From Acidiferrobacterales bacterium (GTDB taxonomy: Bacteria; Pseudomonadota; Gammaproteobacteria; Arenicellales; JAJDZL01): a DNA stretch of 64,000 nucleotides. The position numbers and the translations under genes are program-made. Below are positions 9,968 through 19,933 of this stretch, piece after piece. The DNA is taken from positions 1 to 64,000 of the forward strand of contig JAPPIB010000052.1 in NCBI GenBank assembly GCA_028820695.1, written 5' to 3'. The first letter of the stretch is position 1. Each line of letters starts with the position of its first letter. The notes below the pieces were generated by a model. It did not search any database. It saw only the letters and a program-made list of their open reading frames with translations, and had not been told where the DNA came from.

Positions 9968-11332
9968 TCAGCCGAACATTCGGGAAACCGCTGTTGCTGT
10001 TTCGCGTCCGGACAGATGCGCACCGTCAACTGTCGCCCAAAACGTCCGATGACATGCCTCGCCGGCAAAGAAGATTCGGTCAGCAACCGGTTGGCGAAGA
10101 ACCTGTCGCATCGCGTAGGCACCCGGCCTGGCCGACGCGTACGAACCTAGGGACCAAATGTCATTGCCCCAAGCGGTTGCCGTACCCCTGCTAAAATTTC
10201 GTCTGACTGAACTGCCAAGCATTCGTTCCAGTTCACCCAGCGCATAGTCGACTTTTTCGTCGATACTGCGACTTGCCAGTTGACGAGCCCAATCACCGCC
10301 GACATCGCAATAGGCGATGCCTGTATCGGAAGCATTCGTGAGCGTGCCGAATCCCCTGCCATCACTTCCGATCTCAAAAAGGAGGTAGCCGTCTCTTCCC
10401 ATGCCAAATACGTCTTCAGAAAACTGCAGTGCGATATGATCGTACAGCCCCATAGAGATAGCGTGGAACGATTCCTGTTTGCCCAACGGCAACTGAGGTG
10501 TGAATCTGATAGAACCTGAAGCCAGCACTCCAGTGGAAGTTGTCACGATGACGGCTTTTGTTCGCAACTTTCCGTTCGTAGTTTCCACAACGATGTCACT
10601 GCCGCTCCAGTCAATCCCCTTCACTTCGGTATTCAGGGATATTTTCAGATCGCGGGCGTAACGCTCGACTACAGCGCCATATCCCTGTCGGCATACAAAA
10701 TCCTCACCGCCTCCTTCCGACTCCCACCAGTCAGCAGTAGAAAAGTCCGTGAGATCCTTACCCATGTCCCACGGACCCAAGACAAATTTTGCGGTATCGC
10801 TCCAGCGACCAGCAATGTGCTCAGTCGCCGTACTTACAGGAATGTCGTGGCCCTGGTCCGCGCGCACTCCTATCGCTCTTTCCAGTTGGCCGTAAATCTC
10901 GAATACCTTTTCGACCTTGTCGTGCGAAGCTTCCCGATCTTCGGTGAACAGACGGTAGGTCTCAGGCACAGGCTCAACATCAAAGCCGAAATTTCGCGCC
11001 AGAAAGTGATAAGGATTGCGCCTGCCATTGTGCAGCCAATGCGCTCCGGTGTCATAGGGCGCATTGAAAGTTGTCGTATCGGTGTGTACGCGACCTCCGA
11101 CACGACTGCGCGCCTCCACAATTGCAACCTTCCTTCTGTCTCCCAGCAGTACATGCGCCGCTGCGATTCCTGCGACTCCCGCGCCGACTATGACCACATC
11201 TGGATTACTGTCAAGCCCCGCAAACGCGCAGGACGGAAGAAATGCTGCCAACCCAGCCTTGACAAACTGTCTGCGCGTCACCACACGATGCTGTCGCAAA
11301 AATTCAGATGTGGCCTGCCAAGTGGTTGTCAT
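9968..11332 (-). CDS. Tat-exported flavin monoamine oxidase family protein
   Basis: A 454-residue amine-oxidase-type flavoprotein. The N-terminus carries a twin-arginine signal ([14 protein letters not shown], arginines 20-21), so it should be folded in the cytoplasm and exported to the periplasm. The FAD-binding GxGxxG ([12 protein letters not shown]) begins at about residue 49, followed by [13 protein letters not shown]. The C-terminal FAD segment [18 protein letters not shown] is also present. The family oxidises primary or polyamines or related C-N bonds; the substrate is unknown. It converges on the acetolactate synthase-like gene with only eight bases between them. Confidence 0.86.
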   Translation of the reverse strand: MTTTWQATSEFLRQHRVVTRRQFVKAGLAAFLPSCAFAGLDSNPDVVIVGAGVAGIAAAHVLLGDRRKVAIVEARSRVGGRVHTDTTTFNAPYDTGAHWLHNGRRNPYHFLARNFGFDVEPVPETYRLFTEDREASHDKVEKVFEIYGQLERAIGVRADQGHDIPVSTATEHIAGRWSDTAKFVLGPWDMGKDLTDFSTADWWESEGGGEDFVCRQGYGAVVERYARDLKISLNTEVKGIDWSGSDIVVETTNGKLRTKAVIVTTSTGVLASGSIRFTPQLPLGKQESFHAISMGLYDHIALQFSEDVFGMGRDGYLLFEIGSDGRGFGTLTNASDTGIAYCDVGGDWARQLASRSIDEKVDYALGELERMLGSSVRRNFSRGTATAWGNDIWSLGSYASARPGAYAMRQVLRQPVADRIFFAGEACHRTFWATVDGAHLSGRETATAVSRMFG

Positions 11333-11505
11333 CTTCTAGCATTCATCGGTTTCACAAGGCATCTCAGCTGCCCGCGGAAAAAAAACTTTGTGTCTGGTAT
11401 CGGATCAGTTGCCAGCTTGACTTGCAGTGAGGGTCTTCTTTGCTGAATTCAAGTTCATTCTGGATTGCCAATTACCTGAACACCTTGACCCGGTAACTGG
11501 CAACA

Positions 11506-12270
11506 TCAAAAATATACACTCATGACCTGGACAGAAAGTATCAATCCAAGTAACAGCAGAACGACCTTGATTATCTTTCGAAACATAATCAAGTTGATTT
11601 TGTCGTGCAGGATGTTGCCGAGCAATAGACCGACTGCCGCGATCGCAGCCAGCGGAAGAGTGTAAAGTGCGATACTGAAATTGAACGTGCCAGCCGCGGA
11701 AAACACAGCGAGCTGTGCCGCCTTGCCTGACAGGAAGCACATGTTCATCACCTGCACCATCACCGTCTTCGCCCAACCCGCCTCAAGTGAGTAGACAATA
11801 AGAATCGGAACCATCGTATTGGTGGAGCCGGCCGAAAACCCTGCAATCAGACCAAAACCCATATTGGATGCTTTCGGATGCTTTCGAACACTGCCGAGAG
11901 ACTCATGCCTGATCCGCTCAACGATGATATACAGAAAAATCAGCAATGCGAGCAACATCTTAAACGGCGTAGGATCATTGAGCACAATTACGTAAGCCCC
12001 GAAAATTGATCCGATCAGACACCACACCGCCAAAGGCCAGTATCGTCCCAGACTGACACTCCAATTGCCTCCTCTGGCGATGCTGATCAGATTCACGGTG
12101 ACTGTCGGCAGCAATGTAATCAAGATTGCTGTCCGAAGATCTATGAAGGTAGATAGGATTGCGGTTGACAGCAAGGGAAAACCCAGGCCGATCGAGCCGT
12201 GAACAAATCCTGCGAACAAGGCAATTGCCGCGAAGATTCCGAATTCGGCGATTGTAAAGGTCTCAAGCAT
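11506..12270 (-). CDS. TauE/SafE family sulfite/anion exporter
   Basis: A 254-residue integral membrane protein with about eight hydrophobic segments. The family motif near the N-terminus (FAGFVHGSIGLGFPLLSTA) and its weaker repeat in the second half (GLIAGFSAGSTNTMVPILI) show the internal duplication of TauE/SafE proteins, which export sulfite, sulfoacetate or other organic anions. The ATG at 12270 is preferred over the GTG at 12273. A link to the SauS/SauT-like pair further along is possible but they are 16 kb apart. Confidence 0.85.
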   Translation of the reverse strand: MLETFTIAEFGIFAAIALFAGFVHGSIGLGFPLLSTAILSTFIDLRTAILITLLPTVTVNLISIARGGNWSVSLGRYWPLAVWCLIGSIFGAYVIVLNDPTPFKMLLALLIFLYIIVERIRHESLGSVRKHPKASNMGFGLIAGFSAGSTNTMVPILIVYSLEAGWAKTVMVQVMNMCFLSGKAAQLAVFSAAGTFNFSIALYTLPLAAIAAVGLLLGNILHDKINLIMFRKIIKVVLLLLGLILSVQVMSVYF

Positions 12271-12429
12271 CACTTACAGGCGAGGGGTTGCAGTATCCAC
12301 CTGGCTTCAAACAACGAATTTCAGTAAAACCGGTTTACGTCACTCGATTTTACGAAATACGCTCATTTTTCGCGATCGCCTTGACGGTTTCGATTAGAAT
12401 CCTTGAGCAATCAGTTCAGAACTGAATCA

Positions 12430-12972
12430 ATGAAAAAGATTTCTCCGGCCGACACATTATTTTTGCTCACGGCAATATTGCTGACGGCCCTGACAATTTC
12501 CATTTTGTACGCAGACGACGCCCCCGCGGTCCGAGTTCTTACCGACAACGCAATTGAAGTCAACGGTGAGAGGATCATATTGTCCGGCATTGCCATTCCG
12601 ACCGCCACAGTTATGTGTGAGGCAGAAGAAAAGCAATGGCCGTGCGGCGCTTCGGCAACCTTGCGACTTTCTTCAATACTGAAAAGCGCTCTGTTGTCAT
12701 GTGTCCGCCTCGAAGAGTCCGCAGCCCTGCCATTGGCCCGTTGCGCTAATTCACAGTTCGACATCGCTGGGCAGCTGGTGATGGAGGGTTGGGCGATCAC
12801 CGTGGCCGACGATTCGGAATACGCCACACAGGAGCGGTATGCCGAGCAAAGACAGCTCGGTCTTTGGCGCGACGGTTATTCTCCTCCACAACATTGGCGC
12901 AGGTATCCGGACTCGGAGTTTGACTTTGTCAAGGATCTACAGTGCAGTATCTGTGCAGTTCGAAGACAGTAA
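12430..12972 (+). CDS. Exported staphylococcal-nuclease-fold protein, probably catalytically inactive
   Basis: About 180 residues starting MKKISPAD, with an N-terminal hydrophobic segment acting as a signal peptide or anchor. The rest follows thermonuclease-family landmarks: a C...WPCG segment, LVMEGWAIT, YATQERYAEQRQLGLW and PPQHWRR. The catalytic landmarks are altered: the usual GIDAPE region reads GIAIPT, and the DRYGR arginine region is replaced by AALPLARC. This suggests a nuclease-like fold without nuclease activity. A TTG start at 12403 is possible but ATG at 12430 fits the signal peptide. Confidence 0.72.
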   Translation: MKKISPADTLFLLTAILLTALTISILYADDAPAVRVLTDNAIEVNGERIILSGIAIPTATVMCEAEEKQWPCGASATLRLSSILKSALLSCVRLEESAALPLARCANSQFDIAGQLVMEGWAITVADDSEYATQERYAEQRQLGLWRDGYSPPQHWRRYPDSEFDFVKDLQCSICAVRRQ

Positions 12973-12993
12973 GCAAGTCGGACAGCACTGTGT

Positions 12994-13680
12994 CTACACT
13001 GCTCCGACCAATGCCAACAGAGCCTCCAGGTTCTTGACTTCCGCTTGCGGGCGTGCAGGCAGCCGGTCCAGTTGCTGACCGTAGCGGTTGCACCACACTA
13101 CCTGAAATCCAAAGTGTGCCGCACCAATGGCGTCCCAGCAATTCGACGACTGAAAGCTGACTTCACTTGCACTGACACCCAGATGATCACAAGCGAGCTG
13201 ATACACGACTGGAGCCGGTTTGAAGATTTTCGCCTCATCGACCGAAATACAAACATCAATGCAGCTCGCCACACCTGAATTGGCGACGACCGGATCGAGC
13301 ATGTTCGGAGAACCGTTGGATAAAATCGCAGTTTTCATGCCACTGTCCTTCAATGCCTTCAGAACTCTTGGCACCTCCTCAAAACAGCTCAAATGGAGAT
13401 AGGCGTTCATCAAGTTGGTTCGCAATTCGTCGTCTTGCACGCCGTGAGCGGCAAGCGCGTAATCCAAAGCATCCCGGGTAATCGTCCAGAATTCGTCGTA
13501 GTCATCCATCAAGCTTCGCAACCAGGTGTACTGAAGTTGCTTGGAACGCCACATCTCCGATACGGACTGCTCCAGCTCACCAAGATTATGACTATGCTGC
13601 GCGGCTGCCGAGTGAACGTCGAACAATGTCCCGTAGGCATCAAACACACAGGCTTTGATTCCGGTAAATTTCCTGTTCAT
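12994..13680 (-). CDS. Haloacid dehalogenase, type II (HAD superfamily)
   Basis: A 228-residue HAD hydrolase of the L-2-haloacid dehalogenase subgroup. It has motif I (CVFDAYGTLFDVHS, nucleophile Asp), motif II (ILSNGSPNML), motif III Lys (KIFKPAPVVYQLA) and the SSNCWDAIGAAHFGF segment typical of type II enzymes. The reaction would be hydrolytic dehalogenation of 2-haloacids or hydrolysis of a related substrate. The start is set at ATG 13680, because it overlaps the stop of the upstream thioesterase gene (13677-13680), indicating coupling. Confidence 0.88.
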   Translation of the reverse strand: MNRKFTGIKACVFDAYGTLFDVHSAAAQHSHNLGELEQSVSEMWRSKQLQYTWLRSLMDDYDEFWTITRDALDYALAAHGVQDDELRTNLMNAYLHLSCFEEVPRVLKALKDSGMKTAILSNGSPNMLDPVVANSGVASCIDVCISVDEAKIFKPAPVVYQLACDHLGVSASEVSFQSSNCWDAIGAAHFGFQVVWCNRYGQQLDRLPARPQAEVKNLEALLALVGAV

Positions 13681-14117
13681 GAGGTTTCTCCCTGTTGGGT
13701 TTTTGAAGGTGGCAGAGAATAGGTGCATGTCACGTGGGCTACAAGTTTGTTTTGCTCACTGCCGTAAAGATCGACCGAACCGACCGCAAGTCGCTTGCCG
13801 AGTTTCATGAGTTTTGCCACGGCAACAATATCACCTGGTTCCGGACGCAACAGAAAATTGATATTCAGATTGGTGGTCAGCGCCATCTGAACCCGCTCAG
13901 CCTTGCTCATGATCGCTCCCCACATCGCGAAATCCGCCAATGCCATCATGATCGGACCTGAAACTGTACCGCCTGGTCGCAGATGGTCGTCCTTGAACAC
14001 CGCGCGAACGACACATTCTCCCTGATCCACTTTCTCAATGACAAAACCGAGTGTCTCCGCCAACGGCAACTGGGTCCGGGCAATCTCATTGAATTCCTCG
14101 ACGGTGAACTCGGACAT
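13677..14117 (-). CDS. PaaI-type hotdog thioesterase
   Basis: A 146-residue single hotdog-fold protein beginning MSEFTVEEFNEIART. The motif HLRPGGTVSGPIMMALADFAMW, seen in two parts around residues 45-65, is the central hotdog helix of PaaI-type acyl-CoA thioesterases. LTTNLNINFLLRPEPGD follows. It probably hydrolyses medium-chain or aryl acyl-CoAs. A longer version from a TTG at 14168 would run toward the divergent enoyl-CoA hydratase start and has no family support. It is coupled to the dehalogenase gene by a 4-base overlap. Confidence 0.85.
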   Translation of the reverse strand: MSEFTVEEFNEIARTQLPLAETLGFVIEKVDQGECVVRAVFKDDHLRPGGTVSGPIMMALADFAMWGAIMSKAERVQMALTTNLNINFLLRPEPGDIVAVAKLMKLGKRLAVGSVDLYGSEQNKLVAHVTCTYSLPPSKTQQGETS

Positions 14118-14181
14118 GAATTTGTCTAACCCCCAGGCGAACTGTAAAATACCCGATTCATATCCCAAATTAAATCACATC

Positions 14182-14979
14182 ATGACAGTTTCAACATCGC
14201 AATCAACCGACGCGCCGATGCTCTATCGAACCGACTCCGACTCGGTTGCCACCATCACATTGAACAGACCCGAGCAGTACAACCCGCTGTCCTGGGAAAT
14301 GCTGACCACAATTCAGGACACCTTGGACAGTATCGCCCAGGATGAATCGATTCGGGTGGTCATATTGGCCGCCAAGGGTCGGGCTTTCTGCGCGGGACAT
14401 GATTTGAAGGAAATTCGAAGGCATGACGATGATGAATTTTCCAGAGACCTGTTCGCCAAGTGCAGTCGGATGATGCTGACCATGACCCGGATACCCCAAC
14501 CTGTGATTGCCCGTGTTCAGGGAATTGCTACCGCCGCTGGTTGCCAGTTGGTTGCCAATTGCGACTTGGCGATCGCCTCAACGCAAGCGCAATTTGCGGT
14601 TTCAGGCATAAATCTCGGGCTTTTCTGCTCCACACCCGGTGTGGCACTGAGTCGAAACGTGTCACGAAAAAGTGCATTTGAGATGTTGCTGACCGGCGAG
14701 TTCATTAATGCCGAACAAGCTGTCGAAAAGGGATTGATCAATCGGACGGCTGAGCCTGACCATCTTCAGGAAGACACCATGAAGTTCGCCCGCAGCATCG
14801 CTGAAAAGCCGCGCGAAGTGATTGCCCTTGGAAAGCGTCTTTTCTACGAACAACTTGATCAGGGTCTTGAGTCTGCATATACGATTGCCAGTGATCGGAT
14901 GGCCTGCAATCTCGGTTTTCCGTCGGCAGTTGAGGGTATCGATGCGTTCATTGGAAAAAGAAAACCATCCTGGCGCTGA
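14182..14979 (+). CDS. Enoyl-CoA hydratase/isomerase (crotonase family)
   Basis: A 265-residue crotonase starting MTVSTSQSTDAP. It contains the CoA-binding and oxyanion-hole segment AFCAGHDLKEIRRH and the second loop GIATAAGCQLVANCDLAIAS. This is the pattern of enoyl-CoA hydratase domain-containing protein 3-like enzymes, in which the usual catalytic glutamate positions are partly replaced (AAGCQL), so the exact chemistry is uncertain. The upstream in-frame extension overlaps the divergent thioesterase gene and is rejected. It converges on the PHA synthase gene. Confidence 0.86.
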   Translation: MTVSTSQSTDAPMLYRTDSDSVATITLNRPEQYNPLSWEMLTTIQDTLDSIAQDESIRVVILAAKGRAFCAGHDLKEIRRHDDDEFSRDLFAKCSRMMLTMTRIPQPVIARVQGIATAAGCQLVANCDLAIASTQAQFAVSGINLGLFCSTPGVALSRNVSRKSAFEMLLTGEFINAEQAVEKGLINRTAEPDHLQEDTMKFARSIAEKPREVIALGKRLFYEQLDQGLESAYTIASDRMACNLGFPSAVEGIDAFIGKRKPSWR

Positions 14980-14994
14980 GCCTGAGCAGATTCG

Positions 14995-16770
14995 TCACAT
15001 TCTCACGTAGTCGCCTGGTGCATTGCAGATAACCTGGTAGCCGTCATTGCCAGGCCGACGGGCTTCGACCTGATCACCACTGAAACGCCGAATCCATTTC
15101 TCCCACTGCGGCCACCAGGATCCTTTGCGGTAACTCGCCTGCTCCAGCCATTGCTCCGCCGTCTCTGGCAACGGTCTGGCACTCGTCCAAAACCCGTATT
15201 TTTCCCTAGTTGGCGGATTGATGATTCCCGCAATGTGGCCTGATTCGCCAAGTAGAAATCTGGATTTCCCGGAGAATATCCTGGCTCCGCTGTAAGTCGA
15301 GCGCCAAGGTGCAATGTGATCCATCTGTGTCGATACGAAAAATGTCGGCGACGTCACTTTTGACAGATCGATTGGATTACCAAGAACCTCCATTCGGTTC
15401 GGCTGGCTCATCAAGTTTTCAAGATACATCGTCCTGAGATAGTAACTGTGCATGTCAGCGGGCATGCGCGTCGAATCAGAATTCCAATACAGCAAATCGA
15501 AACTGCCGGGGCTTTTGCCCAGCAGATAGTTGTTGATGACAAAGTGCCAGATCAAATCATTCGATCGCATCATGCTGAAAGTCGAAGCCATGGACTTGCC
15601 ATCCAGATATCCCTTGTCGCTCATCATCTTCGCCAGCTGGCAAACGCTTGCGTCGTCCACAAAGACACCCAAATCACCCGGCTCGGCAAAGTCGATCATG
15701 GTGGTGAGGAAAGTTGCGCTGGAAATAAAGTCTTTCTGATCTTCCCCAGACTTCAGGTAGCCGAGCGTGGAGGCGAGCAGGGTACCGCCAAGACAATAGC
15801 CAATCGCATTGAGTTTGTCCTGTTTTGTGATTGCGCGAATAATCTCGGATGCCCACAGTGGACCACAATCCACATAGTCGTCATAGCCTGTGTGACGGTA
15901 GGACTCATCCGGATTGATCCAGGAAATCACGAACACCGTGTACCCTTGTGCGACCAGCCATCCAATGAACGAATTTTTCTCCGACAGATCCAGAATGTAA
16001 AACTTGTTGATCCAGGGTGGAACAATCATGACAGGCCTGGAATACACCTGTTCGGTGGTCGGTGAGTATTGGATCAGTTCGGCAAGTCTGTTTCGTGCAA
16101 CGACCTTGCCAGGCGCAGTCGCGATGTTTCGCCCCAACTCGAATGCATCTGACTGCGTCATTTTCACGCCGCGACCAGCCTCAAGGTCGTCCGCAAAGTT
16201 TTCCAACCCCTTGACCAGACTTCGTCCTTCGGTCTTCCTGGCTTCTTCCAGTACATCAGGATTCGTGAAAGCGCAGTTGCTTGGCGCCAGAGAGTCTACC
16301 CACTGTCGCAGATAGAAATCCAACTTTCTGTTGTCCTGCGCATCAAGGCTTTTGTTTGTACCGAAAAGCCCCTGCAGATATTCAGAGCCGATCAGATAGG
16401 ACTGCTTGACCACATCGAACCAAAGATCCTCCGTCCACTGCTGTGTTCGGAATCTCGAATCTTCCGCGGACGGAGCAACAACCGGTTCCGGTGAACCGTC
16501 ATTTAGTTTCTCGACGGTATACTGTGCGAGTGACGTAAATTTAGTCATGGCGTCAGTATGCGCGGCGACGAGCCTGTCAGGCTCAAGGACGTTACCGAAC
16601 GCCGCCCTCGCGAACAGCGTGGTGATCGACAATGAATAAGCGGCAATATCCGAGTGGTCGGTTCCGGACATCATGGCTTTGGCGATGCGTGCATATTGTC
16701 GGTTCAGTTCCGCCATCACAGCCAGATGATTCTTTGACACCGCGCCGGTTCCCATATCCATTTCCTGCAT
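14995..16770 (-). CDS. phaC: Class I poly(R)-hydroxyalkanoate synthase PhaC
   Basis: A 591-residue PHA polymerase. The lipase-like box IGYCLGGTLLA supplies the catalytic cysteine. Asp in QMDHIAPWRSTY and His in GESGHIAGIINPP complete the triad. The PhaC N-terminal domain and the C-terminal SWWPQWEKWI and PGDYVRM segments are present, and the length is normal for class I. The start at 16770 (MQEMDMG) has a GGAAAA ribosome-site-like stretch eight bases upstream, unlike the two upstream alternatives. The MaoC hydratase gene lies upstream, so precursors probably come from beta-oxidation as (R)-3-hydroxyacyl-CoA. No phaA, phaB or phasin gene is in the window. Confidence 0.93.
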   Translation of the reverse strand: MQEMDMGTGAVSKNHLAVMAELNRQYARIAKAMMSGTDHSDIAAYSLSITTLFARAAFGNVLEPDRLVAAHTDAMTKFTSLAQYTVEKLNDGSPEPVVAPSAEDSRFRTQQWTEDLWFDVVKQSYLIGSEYLQGLFGTNKSLDAQDNRKLDFYLRQWVDSLAPSNCAFTNPDVLEEARKTEGRSLVKGLENFADDLEAGRGVKMTQSDAFELGRNIATAPGKVVARNRLAELIQYSPTTEQVYSRPVMIVPPWINKFYILDLSEKNSFIGWLVAQGYTVFVISWINPDESYRHTGYDDYVDCGPLWASEIIRAITKQDKLNAIGYCLGGTLLASTLGYLKSGEDQKDFISSATFLTTMIDFAEPGDLGVFVDDASVCQLAKMMSDKGYLDGKSMASTFSMMRSNDLIWHFVINNYLLGKSPGSFDLLYWNSDSTRMPADMHSYYLRTMYLENLMSQPNRMEVLGNPIDLSKVTSPTFFVSTQMDHIAPWRSTYSGARIFSGKSRFLLGESGHIAGIINPPTREKYGFWTSARPLPETAEQWLEQASYRKGSWWPQWEKWIRRFSGDQVEARRPGNDGYQVICNAPGDYVRM

Positions 16771-16843
16771 CGTATTTTCCGTTTTGCGTTGCAACATTAT
16801 CGTTGGCGGAATATCCAGTCCCAATTCCGCACCGCCGATTCAG

Positions 16844-17305
16844 TTATCCGTCAGTCCCATTCCTTTTTGTGGGGACTTTCACTTTCGCCTGCCCCTTCAG
16901 CACGACAGTACCTTCTACGGTACAACGGGTATCGAGAATGGCATATGGACGCTCTGGGTCCAACTCAACAATTTCCACCCGGGCCACCACCGTATCCCCT
17001 ACCCGCACGGGCACGGTAAACTTCAAGCTCTGGTCCATGTAGATGCACCCCGGGCCGGGCAGCTTTGTTCCAATCAGTGTCGAAATCAGACTCGCTGTAA
17101 GCATGCCGTGCACTATGGGTTCGCCAAATTGTGTCCGCTGCGCAAATTCCCGGTTTTGGTGCAGAGGATTTGTATCCCCGGAGACTCCGGTGAACATCAG
17201 CACATCCGCGTCGGTCAGTGTCTTGCCGTAAACATCAGTCATACCGACTTCGAGATCTTCAAAATAATAACCATGAAGTTCGTTGAGAGTTTGATGTTCT
17301 GTCAT
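16844..17305 (-). CDS. MaoC-family (R)-specific enoyl-CoA hydratase (PhaJ-like)
   Basis: A 153-residue single hotdog MaoC dehydratase. The hydratase-2 motif is clear: Asp and His in FTGVSGDTNPLHQN, followed by FGEPIVHGMLTASL. Such enzymes hydrate trans-2-enoyl-CoA to (R)-3-hydroxyacyl-CoA. The PHA synthase gene follows in the same direction, so it likely channels beta-oxidation intermediates into polymer. Its start faces the divergent acyl-CoA synthetase across a 131-base AT-rich gap. Confidence 0.88.
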   Translation of the reverse strand: MTEHQTLNELHGYYFEDLEVGMTDVYGKTLTDADVLMFTGVSGDTNPLHQNREFAQRTQFGEPIVHGMLTASLISTLIGTKLPGPGCIYMDQSLKFTVPVRVGDTVVARVEIVELDPERPYAILDTRCTVEGTVVLKGQAKVKVPTKRNGTDG

Positions 17306-17436
17306 AAATATAGTCCTTTATATATTTGATATGTATACATATTATTAAGTTATCAGGTCGTGATGCTGTTTCAATATAATGTTGGTCACACAAGCATTTC
17401 CCAAAAATAGCCAATCATTGCGGGCAGTTAGGTTTC
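17306..17436. promoter_or_regulatory. Divergent promoter region with a short palindrome
   Basis: A very AT-rich 131-base spacer between the PhaJ-like/PhaC operon and the acyl-CoA synthetase gene. Bases 17329-17342 form a perfect 14-bp palindrome (ATATGTATACATAT), a plausible operator. No specific regulator can be named from the sequence. Confidence 0.4.
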
Positions 17437-19071
17437 GTGATTTCCAAATCAAGTTCATTCGAAACAGATCTTGATCAGAATAGAGCGAATTTCGTTCCTC
17501 TGTCACCGCTCGGGTTTCTGAAACGAAGTGCTCAGATCTATCCTGATCACCCATCGGTGATTCACCAGGAAATCCACCATACTTGGTCGCAGACCCATGC
17601 GCGCTGCAAAAAGCTGGCATCTGCATTGATTGGCTGCGGCGTAAAGCCTTCTAGTACAGTCTCGATCATGGCACCCAATACGCCGGCGATGTACGAGGCC
17701 CACTTTGGTGTGCCGATGACCGGCGCGGTACTCAACACCATCAATGTCCGACTGGATGCGCAGACCATCGCCTTTATACTCGACCATGCCGAAACAGAGG
17801 TTGTCCTAGTGGATGTCGAGTTTTCCAAAGTCATGGAGGCTGCTCTTGGCAAGGTAGATCGTGATATTACGGTGATTGACATATTGGATGATGCGGTGCA
17901 ACATGAAACCCTGCTCGGAAGTATGGATTATGAGACCTTCATAAGTCAAGAGGAAATTAATCCGGCACTCGAGCATCCCGTGGATGAGTGGGATGCCATT
18001 GCGTTGAATTATACGTCGGGTACTACCGGCAACCCCAAGGGCGTTGTCTATCACTATCGCGGGGCTTATCTGAATTCGCTCAGCAACGCACTGAATTGGA
18101 AAATGCATCCGCACCCCACTTACCTGTGGACATTGCCGATGTTTCATTGCAACGGCTGGTGTTTTCCATGGACCATCGCCATGCTGGGTGGTACCAATGT
18201 CTGCTTGCGCAAGGTGGAGGCGGCAGCAATCTACAATGCAATAGTCGATCTCAACGTCACTCACTTCTGCGGCGCCCCGATTGTTTTGGGTCTGGTGGTC
18301 AATGCAAGCAATTCGGAACGCAGACAGTTCGATCATAAGGTCGAAGTCATGACTGCAGCCGCGCCACCGCCGGCAGCCGTATTGGAAAAGATGGAGCAGT
18401 CTGGATTTCATATGACGCATGTCTACGGTCTGACAGAAACCTATGGACCATCGGTGGTATGCGAATGGAAAGACGAGTGGAATGCATTGGACTGCGGGCA
18501 GCAGGCAACCCTGAAGTCCCGTCAGGGAGTGCCCTACACCGCGCTCCAGGGTTTGGAGATCAAGGATCCAGACTCAATGGCCGATGTCCCGGCTGATGGC
18601 AAGTGTCTGGGTGAGGCCATGTTTCGAGGCAATATCGTGATGAAGGGTTACTTGAAGAATCCCAAGGCGACAAGCCAGGCATTTGCGGATGGTTGGTTTC
18701 ATTCCGGAGATCTCGGAGTCATGCACCCTGACCACTACATCCAGCTCAAGGACCGCTCAAAAGACATCATTATTTCAGGTGGAGAGAACATATCGTCAAT
18801 CGAGATTGAAGATGTTCTTTTCCGGCATCCAGCGGTGATGGAGGCGGCAGTCGTCGCGCTGGATGATGACAAATGGGGCGAGGTTCCCTGCGCTTTTGTT
18901 CTCCTTAACCCCGCGTATTCCCCACCCCCGACCGAGGACGATCTGATTGAGCACTGCAGAAACAACATGGCGCGATACAAGGCACCCAAAAAGATTGTTT
19001 TCGGTGAACTCCCGAAAACGTCGACCGGAAAAATCCAGAAGTTCATCCTGCGAGAGCGTGCCAACTCATGA
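17437..19071 (+). CDS. AMP-forming fatty-acyl-CoA synthetase
   Basis: A 544-residue ANL-superfamily ligase. The P-loop is LNYTSGTTGNPKGVVYHYR, the A5 motif is THVYGLTETYGPS, and the hinge and A8 region is GWFHSGDLGVMHPDHYIQLKDR. The catalytic lysine is in the KTSTGKIQKF segment at the C-terminus. It activates carboxylic acids, most likely medium- or long-chain fatty acids, to acyl-CoA. The start is the GTG at 17437; there is no nearby ATG. The stop overlaps the start of the DsbA-like gene by four bases. The product could feed beta-oxidation and the adjacent PHA genes. Confidence 0.88.
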   Translation: MISKSSSFETDLDQNRANFVPLSPLGFLKRSAQIYPDHPSVIHQEIHHTWSQTHARCKKLASALIGCGVKPSSTVSIMAPNTPAMYEAHFGVPMTGAVLNTINVRLDAQTIAFILDHAETEVVLVDVEFSKVMEAALGKVDRDITVIDILDDAVQHETLLGSMDYETFISQEEINPALEHPVDEWDAIALNYTSGTTGNPKGVVYHYRGAYLNSLSNALNWKMHPHPTYLWTLPMFHCNGWCFPWTIAMLGGTNVCLRKVEAAAIYNAIVDLNVTHFCGAPIVLGLVVNASNSERRQFDHKVEVMTAAAPPPAAVLEKMEQSGFHMTHVYGLTETYGPSVVCEWKDEWNALDCGQQATLKSRQGVPYTALQGLEIKDPDSMADVPADGKCLGEAMFRGNIVMKGYLKNPKATSQAFADGWFHSGDLGVMHPDHYIQLKDRSKDIIISGGENISSIEIEDVLFRHPAVMEAAVVALDDDKWGEVPCAFVLLNPAYSPPPTEDDLIEHCRNNMARYKAPKKIVFGELPKTSTGKIQKFILRERANS

Positions 19072-19706
19072 AGAGTAAGAACATGATCCGTGTAGACTGC
19101 TATTTCGACTACATTTCTCCGTTTTCGTATCTTCTTCACGAACAACTTCATCGTCTGCCGGAGAACACATCAGTCAACTACATTCCGGTATTGTTCGCCG
19201 GGCTTCTCAAACATTGGGGAACCATCGGACCGGTCGACATCGCAGCCAAGAAAACCTATACGTATCGCCACTGTACATGGCTGGCGCAGCAACTGGACAT
19301 ACCTTTCAGGATGCCCGACTCCCATCCGTTCATTCCACTACCCTATCTGCGCCTGACTATCGCCAAGAGCAATGACGAAGAGCTGATCACACAAATATTC
19401 CGGGCGATATGGGTCAGCGGACATGACCCTGCGACCGATGCCGGTCGACAAGCCATCTGGAACGAAATCGACGTGACCGATGCGGACAACCTTTCCACAA
19501 GTACAAAGGTTAAACAGGCATTGTTCGACAATACACGTCAAGCAATCGAGCACGGTGTATTCGGTGTCCCGACACTGATTGTCGATGGAGAACTGTTCTG
19601 GGGCTTGGATTCGATGAATTTCTTGTCGGACTATCTCTCAGACCGCGACCTTTTCGAGCGTTCTGAGATGAAACGTCTGGAGAACATCTCATCAGGAATC
19701 GATTAG
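19068..19706 (+). CDS. DsbA-family 2-hydroxychromene-2-carboxylate isomerase-like protein
   Basis: A 212-residue thioredoxin-fold protein. The N-terminal CYFDYISPFSYLLHEQL and the C-terminal GVFGVPTLIVDGELFWGLDSM segments, with the cis-proline, match the HCCA isomerase/kappa-class GST group. It lacks the CxxC of true DsbA, as expected for that group. HCCA isomerases act in naphthalene-type aromatic degradation, but many homologues occur elsewhere with unknown substrates. It is translationally coupled to the acyl-CoA synthetase gene by an ATGA overlap. Confidence 0.8.
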   Translation: MKSKNMIRVDCYFDYISPFSYLLHEQLHRLPENTSVNYIPVLFAGLLKHWGTIGPVDIAAKKTYTYRHCTWLAQQLDIPFRMPDSHPFIPLPYLRLTIAKSNDEELITQIFRAIWVSGHDPATDAGRQAIWNEIDVTDADNLSTSTKVKQALFDNTRQAIEHGVFGVPTLIVDGELFWGLDSMNFLSDYLSDRDLFERSEMKRLENISSGID

Positions 19707-19933
19707 GACCGTTGCGCACATCGAAAATACATCAGCTTTTTGCGCCAGGCATCCTGCAATCGATTCGCAAGGTCAATCCTTGACCATGACATACGCTGGC
19801 AATCAGATCACCGAGACCAAAACCCATTGCATCCACGGCGACAGGTAAACCGACGTCCTTTCACCGACGCGGATATCCAGAGACTTGAACAATTCAATGG
19901 CAGATATGGACCGCAAGCTGCCTTGCTCAAGAT

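Noticed and set aside
15448..16065. A 205-codon plus-strand frame
   Set aside because: Antisense to phaC and without protein-like features.
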